From positions 2,356,001 to 2,420,000 of the forward strand of contig NC_035793.1 of NCBI RefSeq assembly GCF_001653235.2: a stretch of DNA of 64,000 nucleotides, in the 5' to 3' direction. Below the pieces are notes generated by a model. It was not told the DNA's origin, ran no database searches, and saw nothing but the letters and a program-made list of their open reading frames with translations. Each line of letters opens with the position of its first letter. Positions within the stretch are counted from its first letter, which is position 1. Below are positions 1 to 12,416 of this stretch, piece by piece. Origin of the DNA: Pochonia chlamydosporia 170 (lineage: Eukaryota; Ascomycota; Sordariomycetes; Hypocreales; Clavicipitaceae). A program made the position numbers and the translations under genes.

Positions 1-1
1 T

Positions 2-1083
2 GAGCTAAGGTCGCAGAGCGCTGAATCGGAACGAATGGCATCCCAAGCAATAGAAGAGTTGCAGAAGCAGATGGGCGACCTGGCAGACCAAAAACTTGTG
101 CTAGAAGAAGTTCTAGACGAAGCAAACCAACAGGCCGAAGATGCTGCAGCAGAGAATGACAAAGCTTTGCGCCGCCTGAAGCACCAATTAGACAAGGCGG
201 AACGAGAACGAAATGTGGCATATGCTTCGCAATCGGAGAATAGCAAGCAAGGCAAACACCTAAGGAAGAGCCAGGCAGAGGTTGAAAACCTGGAGCATGA
301 TATTCGGCAACAGCAAGAACTAATTGATGCCCTGGCTGCCACTGAATCGTTGCTGAGACGCAAGTTGGAGCGCGCACGCAGCGAACGAGCAGCGTTTCGT
401 ATGACTGCTGAAAAGCTGCAACGGGATATCCAACTACTCCAGGTTTCGAGTGGCCCTGTACCAAGCCAATACGACCGGCATGCCGGGAAAATACAACATC
501 ATCACATCAAAAATGCCGACAACCACGCATTCGAAACACTGGTTCGTGCAGCCGAGGGGGCTGAAGAGCGACATAACAAGGAGCTCAAGGGAATGGTCAT
601 GCAAATGGAATGGATGCAGGCGCGATGGGAGCGAGAAGCCTCTCTCAGGTCAGATGCTGCATATGCTAAAAAGTTTATCCAGCTGCAACTAGATGTTGCC
701 AATGCTTGGTTCGTTACCCCCTTTTTCCTAGTCGTCTATCTTCTTTACTCCTATCACCACTCATGCAAGTTGCTAACGAAAAACCTTCACCGTACAGCAA
801 CAAGGCTCAGCTGCGTGAACTCGAGCACATCCGGACCAATCTTCTTCACAGTAAAAAACCATTGGCCCTTCCTGTTGCGCCCAGCGGCCTCGCTTTTGGA
901 AAGACAAAGGCGACTTCGATTCGGCCATTCCTCACCATGGCTCGCTTCATTGCTCGCATGCGCATCGCGTCGCGTAATTGGGCTCAACAGGAGCAAGTTC
1001 GTCTCAAACTAGTCGCAGCTAGAGACGACCAACGCCGGGTCAAACGATCTAAGCAGCTCAAAGTTGTTCGAGTGGACGCATGA
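2..1083 (+). CDS. Pcp1/pericentrin-like spindle pole body protein, 3' part
   Basis: The frame is open to the left edge, so this is the C-terminal part of a longer gene. Exons are 2-708 and 798-1083; the 89-bp intron begins GTTCGT and has a GCTAAC branch site before CAG. The first exon encodes a continuous charged coiled coil rich in Glu, Lys, Arg and Gln. The second encodes a basic C-terminus (TMARFIARMRIASRNWA and following residues) that resembles the PACT domain, which targets pericentrin/AKAP450 and fungal Pcp1/PcpA to the centrosome or spindle pole body, where they anchor gamma-tubulin complexes. Splicing produces NACNKAQLRELE, a junction typical of this domain, whereas reading through the intron loses it. 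The family assignment rests on the PACT-like tail, since coiled coils alone are not diagnostic. Confidence 0.75.
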
Positions 1084-1840
1084 TGCGACCCGATTTTGCA
1101 CATCATGTATTGGCAGTTATGAGGCAGGCACTTGTTTTCGTTTGTTTCTTTATCCCCTTAACGCGGTGACATGGCGAGATTGAGATGATACACATGAGGG
1201 CAAAGCGGTTTCTGGGTAGCTAGGTTTAGTTTTACAGGTTCAAAGGCATGGGAAGGCGGCGTTATTCGTGTTCATGGGCGGCTTATTTGGCCAACTTGTA
1301 TCGTATTTGTAGCTAAGCATTCAACAAGGCAATTGACAGGGAATGGCCCAGATATCGCGTCATTGTCTCCAACTTAATCAATGTCCGATAATGTATCGTT
1401 AATTGAGAAATGCAAAGCACTAAACATCAAGACACCAATAGCACAGCTACTGTATTTACAATGTATCATGGCATGGCTGAACAAACCAAGCGGCCAACCT
1501 GTGATCGCCTTATCGTGACCTTTGTCTTTTATGCTAGACATGAAATTTCGAGTATACCCTCCCAAAAATTTACCAAAAGGCATAATATCATCCTCGCAAA
1601 ACAATTCTCCTTTAATCCCAGGATATCGACCACAGATGCAATTGTCCCATTACCCATATCCGACATGTGCATCATAACTTGTAGAAACGAGGAAGAAATA
1701 GTAACATCTTTCAAGAACAAACAGTCCCATTATTCCTGATACAGAACACTGCGCGACTTGGCCACACTATGTTGCGATATCATTATTTACATGACGAAAA
1801 GGAGATTCGTATCTATTTCATTACGTTAGGTATGCCTTCC
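1084..1840. other. Convergent intergenic region
   Basis: This lies between the stop codons of the spindle-pole gene (+) and the metacaspase (-) and should hold both 3' UTRs. It is AT-rich with no ORF resembling a protein. No ACCAGAC/GTCTGGT copy was seen. Confidence 0.6.
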
Positions 1841-3739
1841 TCAAGTCGACGGGCCTTGGATTTGGTGATATGTACTCAGCGGGTGGCTGCACGAAAGCTG
1901 TGGCTTTTGTGTGTATTTAGTTGCCAATTCGTCTCTGATACTATTGAGAAGTTGCACGTAGCTCTGTTGAGGATTTTTCTTGAGGGCAGTCATGAAAGCC
2001 CAAGACATGGCACCAGTGGCTTGTGATGCAATTGTAGCATCGGCACTAGAATTAGGCATTAGTTTAGCCTGGTTCTTTGACGCGTTTGATATCGGATTGA
2101 GGGTATGAATATAATGCGCACTTCTCTCGCCGAAAAGTTCCGAAGAGAGCAAAATTAATGGGACCGGAAGGCACTGCACGTGCAGTGGCACGAAACACAT
2201 GTACCCAAGGATGCATGCGCTTCTTCTCCAACACAGAATAGAGTGATTGGGAATGACTACAGCGGATAGGATTCAAATAGGAGACTTACGATGTTTGGTC
2301 ATCCTTGCTACCAGACAGCATGATGACATCGGCAGGAGAAGTTTTCGTAGCGAGGGTACGAGCGTAAGCATCTTCACCGCTGGTAGCCTTTTTGAAAAAG
2401 CTCATAATGTTGCTGGCAACTCCCCCAAGGTCGCCCTGGCTGTATGAAGATATGACACTCAGCAGGCCTTGACCGGCTTCTTTGGCAAGGTTCGGTTCCT
2501 TGAGAATACCCTGGGTTGAATATATGTATGGCAAATCAAGGGCGGTTCCGGAATGACACGAGTCGAAAATCGCCGTCAGTCTCACGCCAGCTTGCAATGG
2601 TCGAACCATGATGCGATGCATTTCGTCGTCCGTAATATGCCCAGTTTGTCGAAAATCAACTGGATATATGACTTCGTCATACCCGTCTGCCTCATCACCA
2701 TCCAAGTCCTTTGTCTGACCACCATGACCTACCGAAAAGTTGTCAGCTCTGGGACTCCGTTGCAAGGAAATCTACTACACTCGACTAAGTCGTCGACTTT
2801 TGCAAGGAACGGTCTTACCAGAATAGTGGAAAAAGAGAGCATCGTTCGGGCGGGCATCTTTGACCAACCAGTGCATGGCGCGAAGAATGTTTTGTTTAGT
2901 AGGCTGGCTCATAGGATTCTGTTGGTCGTCTGTCAAAATCACCATGTCCTCCCGTTTGTAGCCGAAGTGTTCTGCCAAGTATGCTGTCATATTGCGCACA
3001 TCATTGATGCAGCCTCGCAGCTGGCCGCGCTGGCCAAAGTAATTAATGCCAATCAAGAGTGCCTTCCTGCGTCCGGTACAATTGGAATACTGAAATGCAT
3101 AGCCCTGAGGCGCACCTGAGCCAAAGTGCTGCAAACCTGACGGAGGAGGTGGTGGGCCTCCAGGTCGAGGACTGAAGGCACCCTGCGGTTGTGGAGGCAT
3201 TCCTAGATTAGTTGTCAGAAAAGTATGGCCAGATGCTGGTGTTTGAAGAAGGTACGCATATCACGTACCAGGGCTTTGTCCGGGTCTTGATGTGTAGCCA
3301 GGCTGAGGTGGTGCTTGGCTATATTGGCCAGCATACTGTTGCGGAGGCGGAGGGCCATGGTGCTAAATAACAAGTTGTAAGCCACAGAGGTCGGCAAATC
3401 TGAGCTCGAACGAGCAAGTACGTCTCCTGTTATGGGGATAACACAAGACTGATACGGCCATACCTGATATGCAAACTGTTGGGTGGGAGGTTGTTGATAG
3501 CCGTAGCCGGGTTGAGGAGACTGTTGACCTTGAGGTGGATATCCACCATAGCTGTGTTGTTGCGGTGGACGACTATGGATTCGATTATGCAGGTCAGTGT
3601 CCGAGAATGAAGGCATTGAATATTTCTAAGAGTGGCGGACGATGGCAAAATCGTATAATTACCTATAGTAGTTGCCCTGATACTGAGACTGTGGGGGACC
3701 GTAGCCACCACCACCTCCATAGCCCGGATATGCGGACAT
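1841..3739 (-). CDS. Metacaspase (type I, caspase-like cysteine protease)
   Basis: Six exons on the minus strand: 3739-3663, 3572-3464, 3362-3269, 3202-2819, 2728-2290 and 2045-1841, giving about 435 residues. The first ~135 residues are a Tyr/Gly/Pro/Gln-rich prodomain ([16 protein letters not shown] start, then poly-Pro), spread over four small exons. The caspase fold starts near residue 137 ([12 protein letters not shown]). The catalytic His is in YSGHGGQ (about H223) and the Cys in DSCHSG (about C279). Metacaspases cleave after Arg or Lys, need calcium, and act in fungal stress responses, protein quality control and cell death. All splice junctions keep frame and restore conserved motifs. 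The C-terminus matches the family through [11 protein letters not shown]; the last dozen residues are less certain and could be altered by a small missed intron. The 244-bp intron between the last two exons is unusually long for this window. Confidence 0.93.
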
Positions 3740-6700
3740 TTCAAGTTCGCGGAAGGCTCGAGCACTGCACTGCGTAGAACAAGATATTTGTGACTCAATT
3801 GTGCAATCCTGGGATATAGGGAGTCTCAATGACGTTTCCGACTGTCACCAGGCGCACTGACGAAAGTGGTGAGGCCGATAGTGATGTCAATGTGGGCGCT
3901 TAGCGTTTAGTGGAGAGATGTGATCGTTGAAAAGCTGGCGGGAAAGTTGCTTATAAAGTCAGGTTCCTTGAGGTGAGAGTTGCGACCTTGAGGTAGACGA
4001 CGCGAGGCAGACACACAAAGCTTGCTGACACTGCAATGTCGACAGACAAGAGATGCAATGCAAGAGAATGAGGGAATAGGTCCGGCGTCGACCGGGCCGC
4101 GGCGTTGATCAAGACCAAAAGCCCAAGCTTGGTGGAGTGGATTTAAGACTGGAGTCAATGATGTGGGAATTTTTTTTTCGCTGCTTCCTGGGGTAGGGAT
4201 GCAAGGCGCGTGAGTGTATGCGGAAGATGTTTGGTGAATGGGCGGTCAACGGGCAGCGAGAAGTCAGAGATCAGAGATCAATGTTGCACGAGGAGGGGTG
4301 AGAGTAGTGAGGACAGTAAGAGTCGCGAGAGAAACGGGGAAGGCTGGGCAAAGTCGGGACGAAGGTATCAATAAAGAGAAAAACGAGGCATGTGGTTGAT
4401 GCTGGCTGATGAAAGCTGACGATGAGCAGCGCAGCAGACAAGAGGAGAGCAACAAGCTCGCTATTTGAGAGGAACGAGGTGGTGTGTGTCAAGATGAGTT
4501 GGTGTGGTCAATAATATGTGTCTGTGGCTTAACGGCTGGGTTGTTCGGGAGGGCCAGCTGGCTGCCGAGATCAAATGGATGGGCTGGGGGGATGGCATGG
4601 GAGGGGAGGGATGGAAGAGGAGATGATGAAATGGCAGGAACGATGGACGACCAGATGGCTCAGGTACATGAGCATTCGGATGATAGGCATAAAATCCCAG
4701 GGTGCCCGGGCAGGTAGGTAAAGTAGCGGAGAAATGACAAAAGAGGGGAACCGGAACGGAGTTTTAAACGAAAACAAGCAACCAGGCAGTTTGGCAGTTA
4801 CATTGAGCACTTCCGCACTTGAGACTCGTACCATAAAACGTTGGGCTGGACTGTGCTCTATGGTTAATTAGTCTGGGGCAATGTTTGTAGAGGACACACA
4901 GACGAATCTGCATTTCGCGAACGCCGCACCAGAACTGATTGAGATTGGATAGTGCATGTGCAGCGCTTGTTGGCGGGGGCTGGTCCATGCAAAGACAGCA
5001 CTTGAGCCAGGCTGGAGCACACCACAGTGCTGGACTGTCCCGGACGAGCCACCAAACCAGACCGCAGTTGAGTCTAGCAGACGACATGGATCTGTGGAGT
5101 GGCCGAGCCGCAGCCGCAAAGCAGCCTTGTCCACGACTACATACCGGGAGCTTAGGCGGCAAGGGCGACCTTGTCTTCTGTCCAAAAGCAGGGCCTGAAA
5201 CCCAGTGTTTGGTATGGAAGTGTTCAGAGGAGGAAGGCGCTAGCAAGCATACAGCCAGCACTTGACATAAATTTGGTTCCATGTCTGGTTGGTTCGGCCT
5301 AACGGCGTTGGTCATCATTCGTCTGGTGTCCTTTTGGTCAGGTCCAGTTGGGTAGGGGGTCAATCATGCTTGGATGTCAGCTCCAGTCCCTTGACTAATT
5401 CGATGATCGTCTGTCTTAGTTACGAGTCGAGCCTTGACTTCTTTTTTTCCTATACTTGACGACCTGAATCCAGTTTGGAGAACTGTCTCTCTTTAGCTAC
5501 AGTTCCAAAACAGAGCAGGGGTGCACTGACATACTCCATGCTTGTCACACAGGCACTCCAAAAACGCCAGGCTTCATTCAAGTGAAGTCTCTCGCTTGCA
5601 GATGTCGGGCAAGAACACTCGGGGAGGGGAACTACTGGCAGGAACCAGCCACTCGGGCTCGTTTGTGGCGGTCGATTGACCAGGCAAAGAACGCGAAAAG
5701 GAACAATTGTGAACGTCAAGTTCTGTTTCTTCCACCCAATTGCGTTACCATTGGCGATTTCTGGCCGTTCTGGGAAGACCTCATTTGCCCAAGTTCCGTC
5801 TGCCTTAACTACCTAGATACGACGTGGAGCGTCTCAAACGAATGATGAATTAAAAGTACTTGGTAGATGATCACTTCATCATTCGTCTTGCCAGCGGTGT
5901 CACGATTGAAGTACGAGTTGAACGTATCTACCTATGTGTATGTAGATGTATCACACGAGTTGCTTCGACGCCGAAAGGGTGCGAGGGGCAGAGTACATGA
6001 GCCCAAGGAACGGCTCCAGGGAGTAAACAACATTGAACATTGAAAGTTCAATGACACTTAAGAAGTGTCTGGTGCTTCTCGGGCACTCCATGCGGTCAAG
6101 CAAGTTCCACAATGCCCAATGAGCCCAATGTTCTGCAACCTACCTGCGTACCACAAAAATTAACTATTCCATTGGCTTCATCGAGAACATAAAATTCTGC
6201 TCAAAGCTCACAGTCAAGCATGGCTGTAGAAAGCCATGATGGCCGGGCCTCTCTACCATGGAGATGTGCCTGCCGAGCGCCACTCTTCAGCCCTCTCTGC
6301 GGAGGAATAAACGGCTGCCATTGTCATGGTTTGTTTATTTTTATCATTGAGCAAGTGGTTTTCAGCATTTGAGTTGGCATTGCGCCTCGACGCCAAAGCT
6401 GGACGAGGCTACATCAGCCCGGCTGCAAATTCATCTCGGACACTAATCATGTACGATACTGCAAAGTGGTCCGATCTACTAGTCGTGATGGGGTCTCAGA
6501 TGGTCCATGTGTCCACGGACCAGACGGAAGGGGGCACGGGACCATTCTAGGGTCAACATTGAAGTTCCATGTCTGAAGATCTGAAGACAAACAATGTAGT
6601 CCAACGCCCCGTCTGATCAAGTCTGGCGCTTGCCAGCACAACCAGCACGGCCAGCACGGCCACAGCCTTGGCTGCAATGCACCAGACTGCAGAACCAAGA

Positions 6701-8903
6701 CCGAGTGCACCTATGCCAGTCTGGTTCGTCCAGGCTTGATTGAGCTTCAAGCCATGCACGAACAGTTAGTGGACCAGGGGTGATTGAATGGGCCACGAAG
6801 TTGCTTCCCTCCATGTCCAGATGTCCCGCTTCAATGTTCTGTGGCGTCGCGATATTCCTTTTCCAGTCCATGGTTTTTCAGGTCGGCAGGGGATCTCAGG
6901 GCCGGCCACGCCGAACCTGTGGGCTGGGCGCCTGGAGAGACTCTGAGTGGCTCACAACATTGAACATTGGAGACCAGACAGTGCGGGACATGCGATGGCC
7001 CAGTTGATCCTGACCAGCATTTGATCGGCTGTGGCGGTGCGCACGCCGCAAGCTCCACTACAGCATGTGCGAACATCATTCAATGTTCAATGTTGGCCAC
7101 ATGCACCACACTAGAACTGACTTCATCTAATGGTTGCCAGCCTTGTAGTCCAGGCCAAGCATCTCACTGGAGGAGGAACCGATGCTGAGAAATCATTGAT
7201 GGGGACTTTGAAGGCATCACTGAACATGCAGGGTACATATCTGGGTCAACGTAGTCTTATCTGGTCTGGTAGTGCTTCCGTTTACCATCAACATTGAACC
7301 CGGGTCCTTGGGAACTAAGATCCGCATCCAACTTGACATTAGACATTAAATGTTGATTTGAACCCTACCAGGCGCAGCACAGCCCAATGCGGCTCCTGGG
7401 CTATGTGAGTTCAACGCAGCCATCGACTAATTTTCACGTCATCCTCAATCCGTTTGCCATTGATCACCCTTGCAGGAATTGTATGCATCATGGAAAAAGA
7501 TTTTTTTTTTCTTCCGGACCCTGCGGGTTCTTCTCCTTGGTCAATGTAGCTGCATGCATGTCAGCACCGACAGAGCCATGTGGGAGGAAGCGCGCCACCA
7601 GATGAAAAATTCCCCTTGGAGCATTCCCGTGTTGTGTCATCCCAGACTTCTTGTTACATCACAGCGCTCACCTTCTTTTTAGCCCGTATCACCAGCGGAG
7701 GATATACCAAGTTGGGCTGTCTCTTCGCCTCTCCACCCAGACCAGGCGTTGGGCATGTTCTCGAATGGTCAACTGGTGTCTGTTGCATGCCCGGACATTG
7801 AAGGGAATACAGCAGTACCAGACGTTTGGCTTGGACGAGCCTAGCACTTATCGCACGCAACCAGAATGGTCGCATGCCAAGCTTGAGAGGTATATCAAAG
7901 ACGACAATGCACTAGCCTCGTTGTCAAGCACGTAGGGCCTCTCTCAGGGTCCATGTTTCTGCTCTAGCGGCCAAGCCAGGTAAGTTGATTCAGAGCAGCT
8001 GGACATGGCAAGGCCCGATTTACCTTCATGTTGGCACTAGGACCCATAAACATGATAGATCAGTTTGACAAACCCGGCCGTTGTAAGTAAGCTATTATGT
8101 ACCGAAATAGACTCACGTAACAACTTCGCGCATGCACAAAATGTCACTGCCATGATGATATGATGTCTGGTGGAAAAGATCCACAAATGCCGAACATTGA
8201 AAGCTCTCGTTGCTTGGACCGACGCTAAAACATGGCAACCCTGCAAGTCCGTTCAGTTCAATGGTGCTATCCCATGAGGCTTTGGCGGCATCATGGCACG
8301 CCAGGCCAGGGTCATTAGCGGCAACACCGACAAGCTGAACCACAAGTGTGGCTTGGCCAATCGAAGACTTCAGATGTATGAACATGATTCTCGGGTTTAG
8401 ACAGAGAACATGCCATCGCAGCCAGACATTTTTCTTCATGTCTGCCCACAGTTGTAACCGCGGCTACGTTGGAAGACCAGGTTGCCTCGAGACTTCTTCC
8501 CGATTAGCTACCTACCTATGTACTTTCACTTGATATGTTTCTCACTGAATTCATCCTGTTGATGCAGTTTTATCTTCTTTTCTTCACTGTCTTCTGTTTA
8601 ATTCATTTCGGCACTGCCTTGGCAGGTACCAACATTTGAACCCAACAAAAGTTTCGCTATCAAACAAAACCCATGTCACGTTGTTCCAGGTTGTGTCCTC
8701 TGTTGATGGCTTTAGTCTTCAATTAGGCCATCATGTGAACATGAAAATATAGCAAATTCTGACGTAAATTGACAAGATTCTATGCTTTGGCACACACATA
8801 CCAGCCCTTCCAACTTGTCACCAAAACTACCGACAGTCTAGCCCAGTTTTATTGTAACGTACAAGACTCTAAATGCGGGCTGTCCATGCCACAAATGCAC
8901 CAG
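3740..8903. other. Long gene-free region
   Basis: These 5.2 kb lie upstream of the metacaspase and downstream of the GNAT gene. The ORFs present are short, mostly under 110 codons, overlap on both strands and have low-complexity or Cys/Trp-rich translations, so I call none of them coding. The first kilobase may be metacaspase promoter and 5' UTR. The stretch carries scattered ACCAGAC/GTCTGGT copies (for example 5056, 5283, 5321, 6519, 6681, 6719, 6973, 7264, 7817, 8165) and several AACATTGAA copies (6029-7298). A non-coding RNA gene cannot be excluded. Confidence 0.6.
6029..7298. repeat. Dispersed AACATTGAA/TTCAATGTT motif group
   Basis: About seven copies of AACATTGAA or its reverse complement lie in 1.3 kb: two overlapping direct copies from 6029 followed by an inverted partial copy, then copies at 6555, 6956, 7079, 7086 and 7290. 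Another copy is at 9757. Chance would give about 0.5 per strand pair in the whole window. Function is unknown. Confidence 0.6.
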
Positions 8904-9608
8904 TCAGGCAAGACTCTTTTCGAAAATCCTATACTCGACCGGACCAGCAAGATGAGGGGCCAAAGTCGGGTACTCTTTCTCGAAGATGCCAAGTCTGACC
9001 ACTTGATAGGCCATCCTTTGATACCAGGCTTGAATGGTTGACTTGAAGGTATGTTCAAAGCTCGTCGGAACCAGCAGCTCTAATTGCATCATTGTGCAGC
9101 CTTTTTTTCGACAATGGTCTTCGGCAAATTGAACCATTGCACGCCCTAGGCCTCCACCGCGGAGATCGGGGTCAAGAGCCAGCATACCAAAGTTTCCGTG
9201 CGTGGCAGACAATTGAGTCACATAGACGCATCCAACCACTCTCATGGCCTCGGGTTTGTCGGACGATGCCAAATTTTGTCCTTGCTGCGTGGGATTATCC
9301 CTGGCTGGAATATACGCAACGGCTAAAAGTCCGTCGCGAATGAGCTGGGCAATCTCGGCGCCGTGTGTTCGTTGATAACCAGGGAGAAATATACCGACTT
9401 CTGCTTCTCTGAATGATTTGTTGACAATTTCCACAACAGAGCCTACTACCCTAGTGTCGTCTGCAACAGAAGCATCTGGGAATTGGATCTGCAAGCGGCC
9501 AGTTGACGTAATTGCAGCCAACTCCCCGCCCATGGCGGGCTTTGTGGATTTGATACCATTCTCGTTCAATATTCCAGAAGTGACTTGCGGTTCTGAGTCG
9601 TTCGCCAT
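8904..9608 (-). CDS. GNAT-family N-acetyltransferase
   Basis: Single-exon protein of about 234 residues, taken from ATG at 9608 (MANDSEPQVTSG). The frame remains open upstream, but those codons include a plausible leader and no better start. The core has GNAT organisation: a regulatory N-terminus, VVGCVYVTQL as the central strand, then FGMLALDPDLRGGGLGRAMV, where R-G-G-G-L-G is the acetyl-CoA pyrophosphate-binding motif A, followed by a Cys/Met-rich strand (CTMMQLELLVP) and a C-terminal AWYQRMAYQV element typical of the family. It should transfer an acetyl group from acetyl-CoA to an amine, but the substrate (protein, polyamine or small molecule) cannot be read from the sequence. It is divergent from the exonuclease gene, with 746 bp between the starts. 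Confidence 0.85.
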   Translation of the reverse strand: MANDSEPQVTSGILNENGIKSTKPAMGGELAAITSTGRLQIQFPDASVADDTRVVGSVVEIVNKSFREAEVGIFLPGYQRTHGAEIAQLIRDGLLAVAYIPARDNPTQQGQNLASSDKPEAMRVVGCVYVTQLSATHGNFGMLALDPDLRGGGLGRAMVQFAEDHCRKKGCTMMQLELLVPTSFEHTFKSTIQAWYQRMAYQVVRLGIFEKEYPTLAPHLAGPVEYRIFEKSLA

Positions 9609-10354
9609 GGTATGCGGAATATTATGCAAGGCCTGTGGGCTGAGTGACACAACCACAGTAAAAAGCTTGCACAATTGCGGAAAGACGGGCGGTACGGATT
9701 GATATTGATATCACGCATGTACGGAGTAGTAGTTTTGCCGTTGGTGAAGTTGCATCAACATTGAACTCTCTTCCTAGATGAAATGACCAATTAGGTAACG
9801 TGTCGCTGAGGACTGGACCAAACGTTGAATGGATGATGCCAGATCTGGTCTGGTACCCTAAATACCCGGGGCAGGCAAGTTGACATGCATGCCTCAACAT
9901 GTCAGACACAGGGCGTCGATGGTACAAGGCGGGCATGGACAGACGACAACCTACAACCAGCTTCAAGTGAAGACAAGTTTCTATTAGGCTTTGATGTCAA
10001 CAGTATTTGAGGCTTGCAGGTGTCTAGCGCACGAGAACTCCCTTCAGATGTCCACAAAGTCCACACAGATTGGCCCTATGGTGAACCCACAGACAACCAG
10101 ACATGACAGCTGGCATGCCCAGCCATACCAGTTGGCAGCTACCTGCTTACAGCTGAAATGATTGGGCTGACAGCTGCTCACATGCGTCCTATTGCACTTT
10201 CCGCCTGATTGACACAACGGGCAGGAAGCTGCGCATGAACCTCGCTGACATTTTGTCTGTGCACATTTCGACAGACTTCATCACAACATTCTATGATTAG
10301 CCTCACATTCAGATTCGTCGCGAACTCGAATTTTCCTTCTATTTCGCGCAAACG
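9609..10354. promoter_or_regulatory. Divergent promoter region, GNAT and exonuclease genes
   Basis: This 746-bp space separates two outward-facing start codons. It carries GTCTGGT at 9848 (within the repeat TCTGGTCTGGT), ACCAGAC at 10096 and AACATTGAA at 9757. No protein-like ORF is evident in it. Confidence 0.5.
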
Positions 10355-11701
10355 ATGGAGACGAAAAGGTCATATGGACCAATTCAACCCACACCGGCTT
10401 ACTTGCAGCACCTCCATCTTTTTGTGCATCCACATAGTGAACTGAAAAAGTCTGGATACCTCCTCACTCAGTTAAGCGCGACAGGCCTTGAACGAAAGAG
10501 ACGATGCGAGAAGTGCTGCAAAGGTAAGATGCAGATTGAGCGCCATGCTACGAAAGCATCACTAACAAGACACTTATCCCCATATGAAGTGCTACAAAGA
10601 GAAAGACCACGAAATCGTCCCCCGGAGCATGATGTGCCTCCAAGACATACATCTAGTGTTGTCCAGCCAAATGATTCTAGATTACGAGATTCAAATCTCG
10701 GCACAAAAACAATCGTCACGGAGAGTCACAAAGGGGCAAATGATGACATCCCGGAATTAATTGGAGCGTCCAAGTCGACCAAAGGCGAGCAGGAAAGCGC
10801 ATCCACGAAACCATTCTTCATTTGCAAGTATCGTCCGGGCCATATTGCATACAGGGTAAATATTTTCTATCCATGCACCTCTTTATTTCATGCCATTTCA
10901 TCTAGTAGGGTGACTAAATGAGCATCATAGCAATGGACGTGCTGTAAAGGACCACCATTCTCACCGCCTTGCAATGGGCAGTCCGACCACTCTCCTCGTC
11001 ACTATAAGATGGGTGAACTTGAGAAGAACTGGAAACTCTACGAAACGAAGCCGGGGCCTCTTCCAACTCATGTCTCTGCTGTGGTACTGGACTGTGAAAT
11101 GGGAACAGCCTGCAGCGGCGAGTCAGAGCTGATTCGTATATCCATGGTAGATTTCTTCTCTGGGTCGATTCTAATAGACAGCCTTGTCTATCCCAACGTA
11201 CCCATGGCGCACTACAACACTCGCTTCTCAGGAGTCACCAAACGAGCGATGGATGAAGCCCACCGCAAGCGCGATTGCATCTTTGGACGAGATGCAGCGA
11301 GGCAAGCCGTGTATAAGTTTGTTGGACCAGAGACCGTTGTCGTTGGCCATGCCGGCCATCAAGATCTCACATCGCTACGTTGGATTCACACTCGAATAGT
11401 CGATACGTTGATTCTCGAAACAAGGAAACGTCGTTTGGAGGAAGACGCTGCTCTGCGCAAAGAATGGGAAGAACCCGGAAAAGATCCTGGCTGCAAAACT
11501 GAAGGCGATGATAAGAACGCAGAATCAAGCCCCCAGGAAGGTGGGCTGTCACTTAAATCCCTTACCCTCAAAAGGCTCGACAGAGTCATTCAGATCAAGG
11601 GTCGTGGCCATGATAGCCTAGAGGACGCGTTGGCAACGCGAGACTTACTACATTGGCATATTGCTACTTTACCGGAGGGGGTTCGTGAGGGGTTGTGGTG
11701 A
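10355..11701 (+). CDS. Rex-type DEDDh 3'-5' exonuclease with zinc-binding N-terminus
   Basis: Two exons, 10355-10855 and 10931-11701, joined across a 75-bp GTAAAT...ATAG intron, give 423 residues. The C-terminal half carries the DEDDh exonuclease signature: Exo I DCEMG (D221, E223), Exo II VGHAGHQDL (D312) and Exo III HDSLEDALATRDL (H394, D399). It is closest in layout to Rex3/REXO1-like and GOR-like RNA exonucleases that trim RNA 3' ends. The intron sits inside a Cys/His cluster, CKYRPGHIAYR joined to QWTCCKGPPFSPPC, which looks like a zinc-binding module seen in fungal members. The N-terminus has a second small Cys cluster (CEKCC). A Lys/Glu-rich insertion lies between Exo II and Exo III. 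The precise RNA substrate is not inferable. Confidence 0.9.
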
Positions 11702-12416
11702 AGGAAATGATCAAAGGACTAGGCCCGTAATTCTCAGATAGGCTGCAAACTGCGACTAGGTTGAGAAATATTCGGGGTCAATGCGAGACGAAGTTTTCGC
11801 AAGGAGATGGGCACTCATGTATTTGGCGCAAAACTCGGTATTTAGTTTTCCACCACAGCTGCCACTTGGCACGGCGCCCCGAACGCGACGCATCAAGGCA
11901 TCTTTGTATTTGAACCTTGATGGCCCATGCTCTGACCAAGTCTCGCCAAGTTGATTGACTGATTGCTGCGTGCCACAATGAACAAGAAACCGAAGTCGGA
12001 CAAACAAAATCGCAGTCGGGTAAGATTGTACCGGCATCCGAGCGGAGAGTCGGTCCGCCGAGTCAGTCACCAACTACACAAATTGATTACCAGACAGAAC
12101 AGATGGTTCCGAGTCGGGGAAATAGATCATAATAAACACTCAATATGGTCCATTTTGATCACCTTCACTTTGTGGCGCAGATTCAGCTGAATCTCGGTTC
12201 TTACGTTGAATACGCATGAAAGTGGACCTATCGTTCGAGTTTATCAATCTAATCAGTCCAAGCAACGGATCCAGGGACCCCGGCTCTTACATCCAGCTTC
12301 AATAGTTCATTTTCGGACAATGCGCGTATAAAACCCGCTGGGGTCCCAGACATGTCCGTCTTGCCATGGTGAGCTCACTATACCTCCCAGAAATCCTCAT
12401 CACTACGATTGTTGAT
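11702..12416. other. Intergenic region upstream of the monooxygenase
   Basis: A tandem intergenic region holding the exonuclease 3' end and the monooxygenase promoter. Apart from a TATA-like box (listed separately) I see no recognisable element and no GTCTGGT copy. Confidence 0.5.
12327..12333 (+). promoter_or_regulatory. TATA-box-like TATAAAA upstream of the monooxygenase
   Basis: TATAAAA lies 84-90 bp before the proposed ATG of the flavin monooxygenase, a suitable distance for a fungal core promoter. TATA boxes are commoner in inducible than in housekeeping fungal genes, which would suit an accessory oxidase. Confidence 0.5.

Noticed and set aside
4764..5363. 199-codon ORF on the minus strand
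   Set aside because: The translation is rich in Cys, Trp and Pro, shows no domain, and overlaps ORFs of similar length on the other strand. It looks like chance in GC-balanced DNA.
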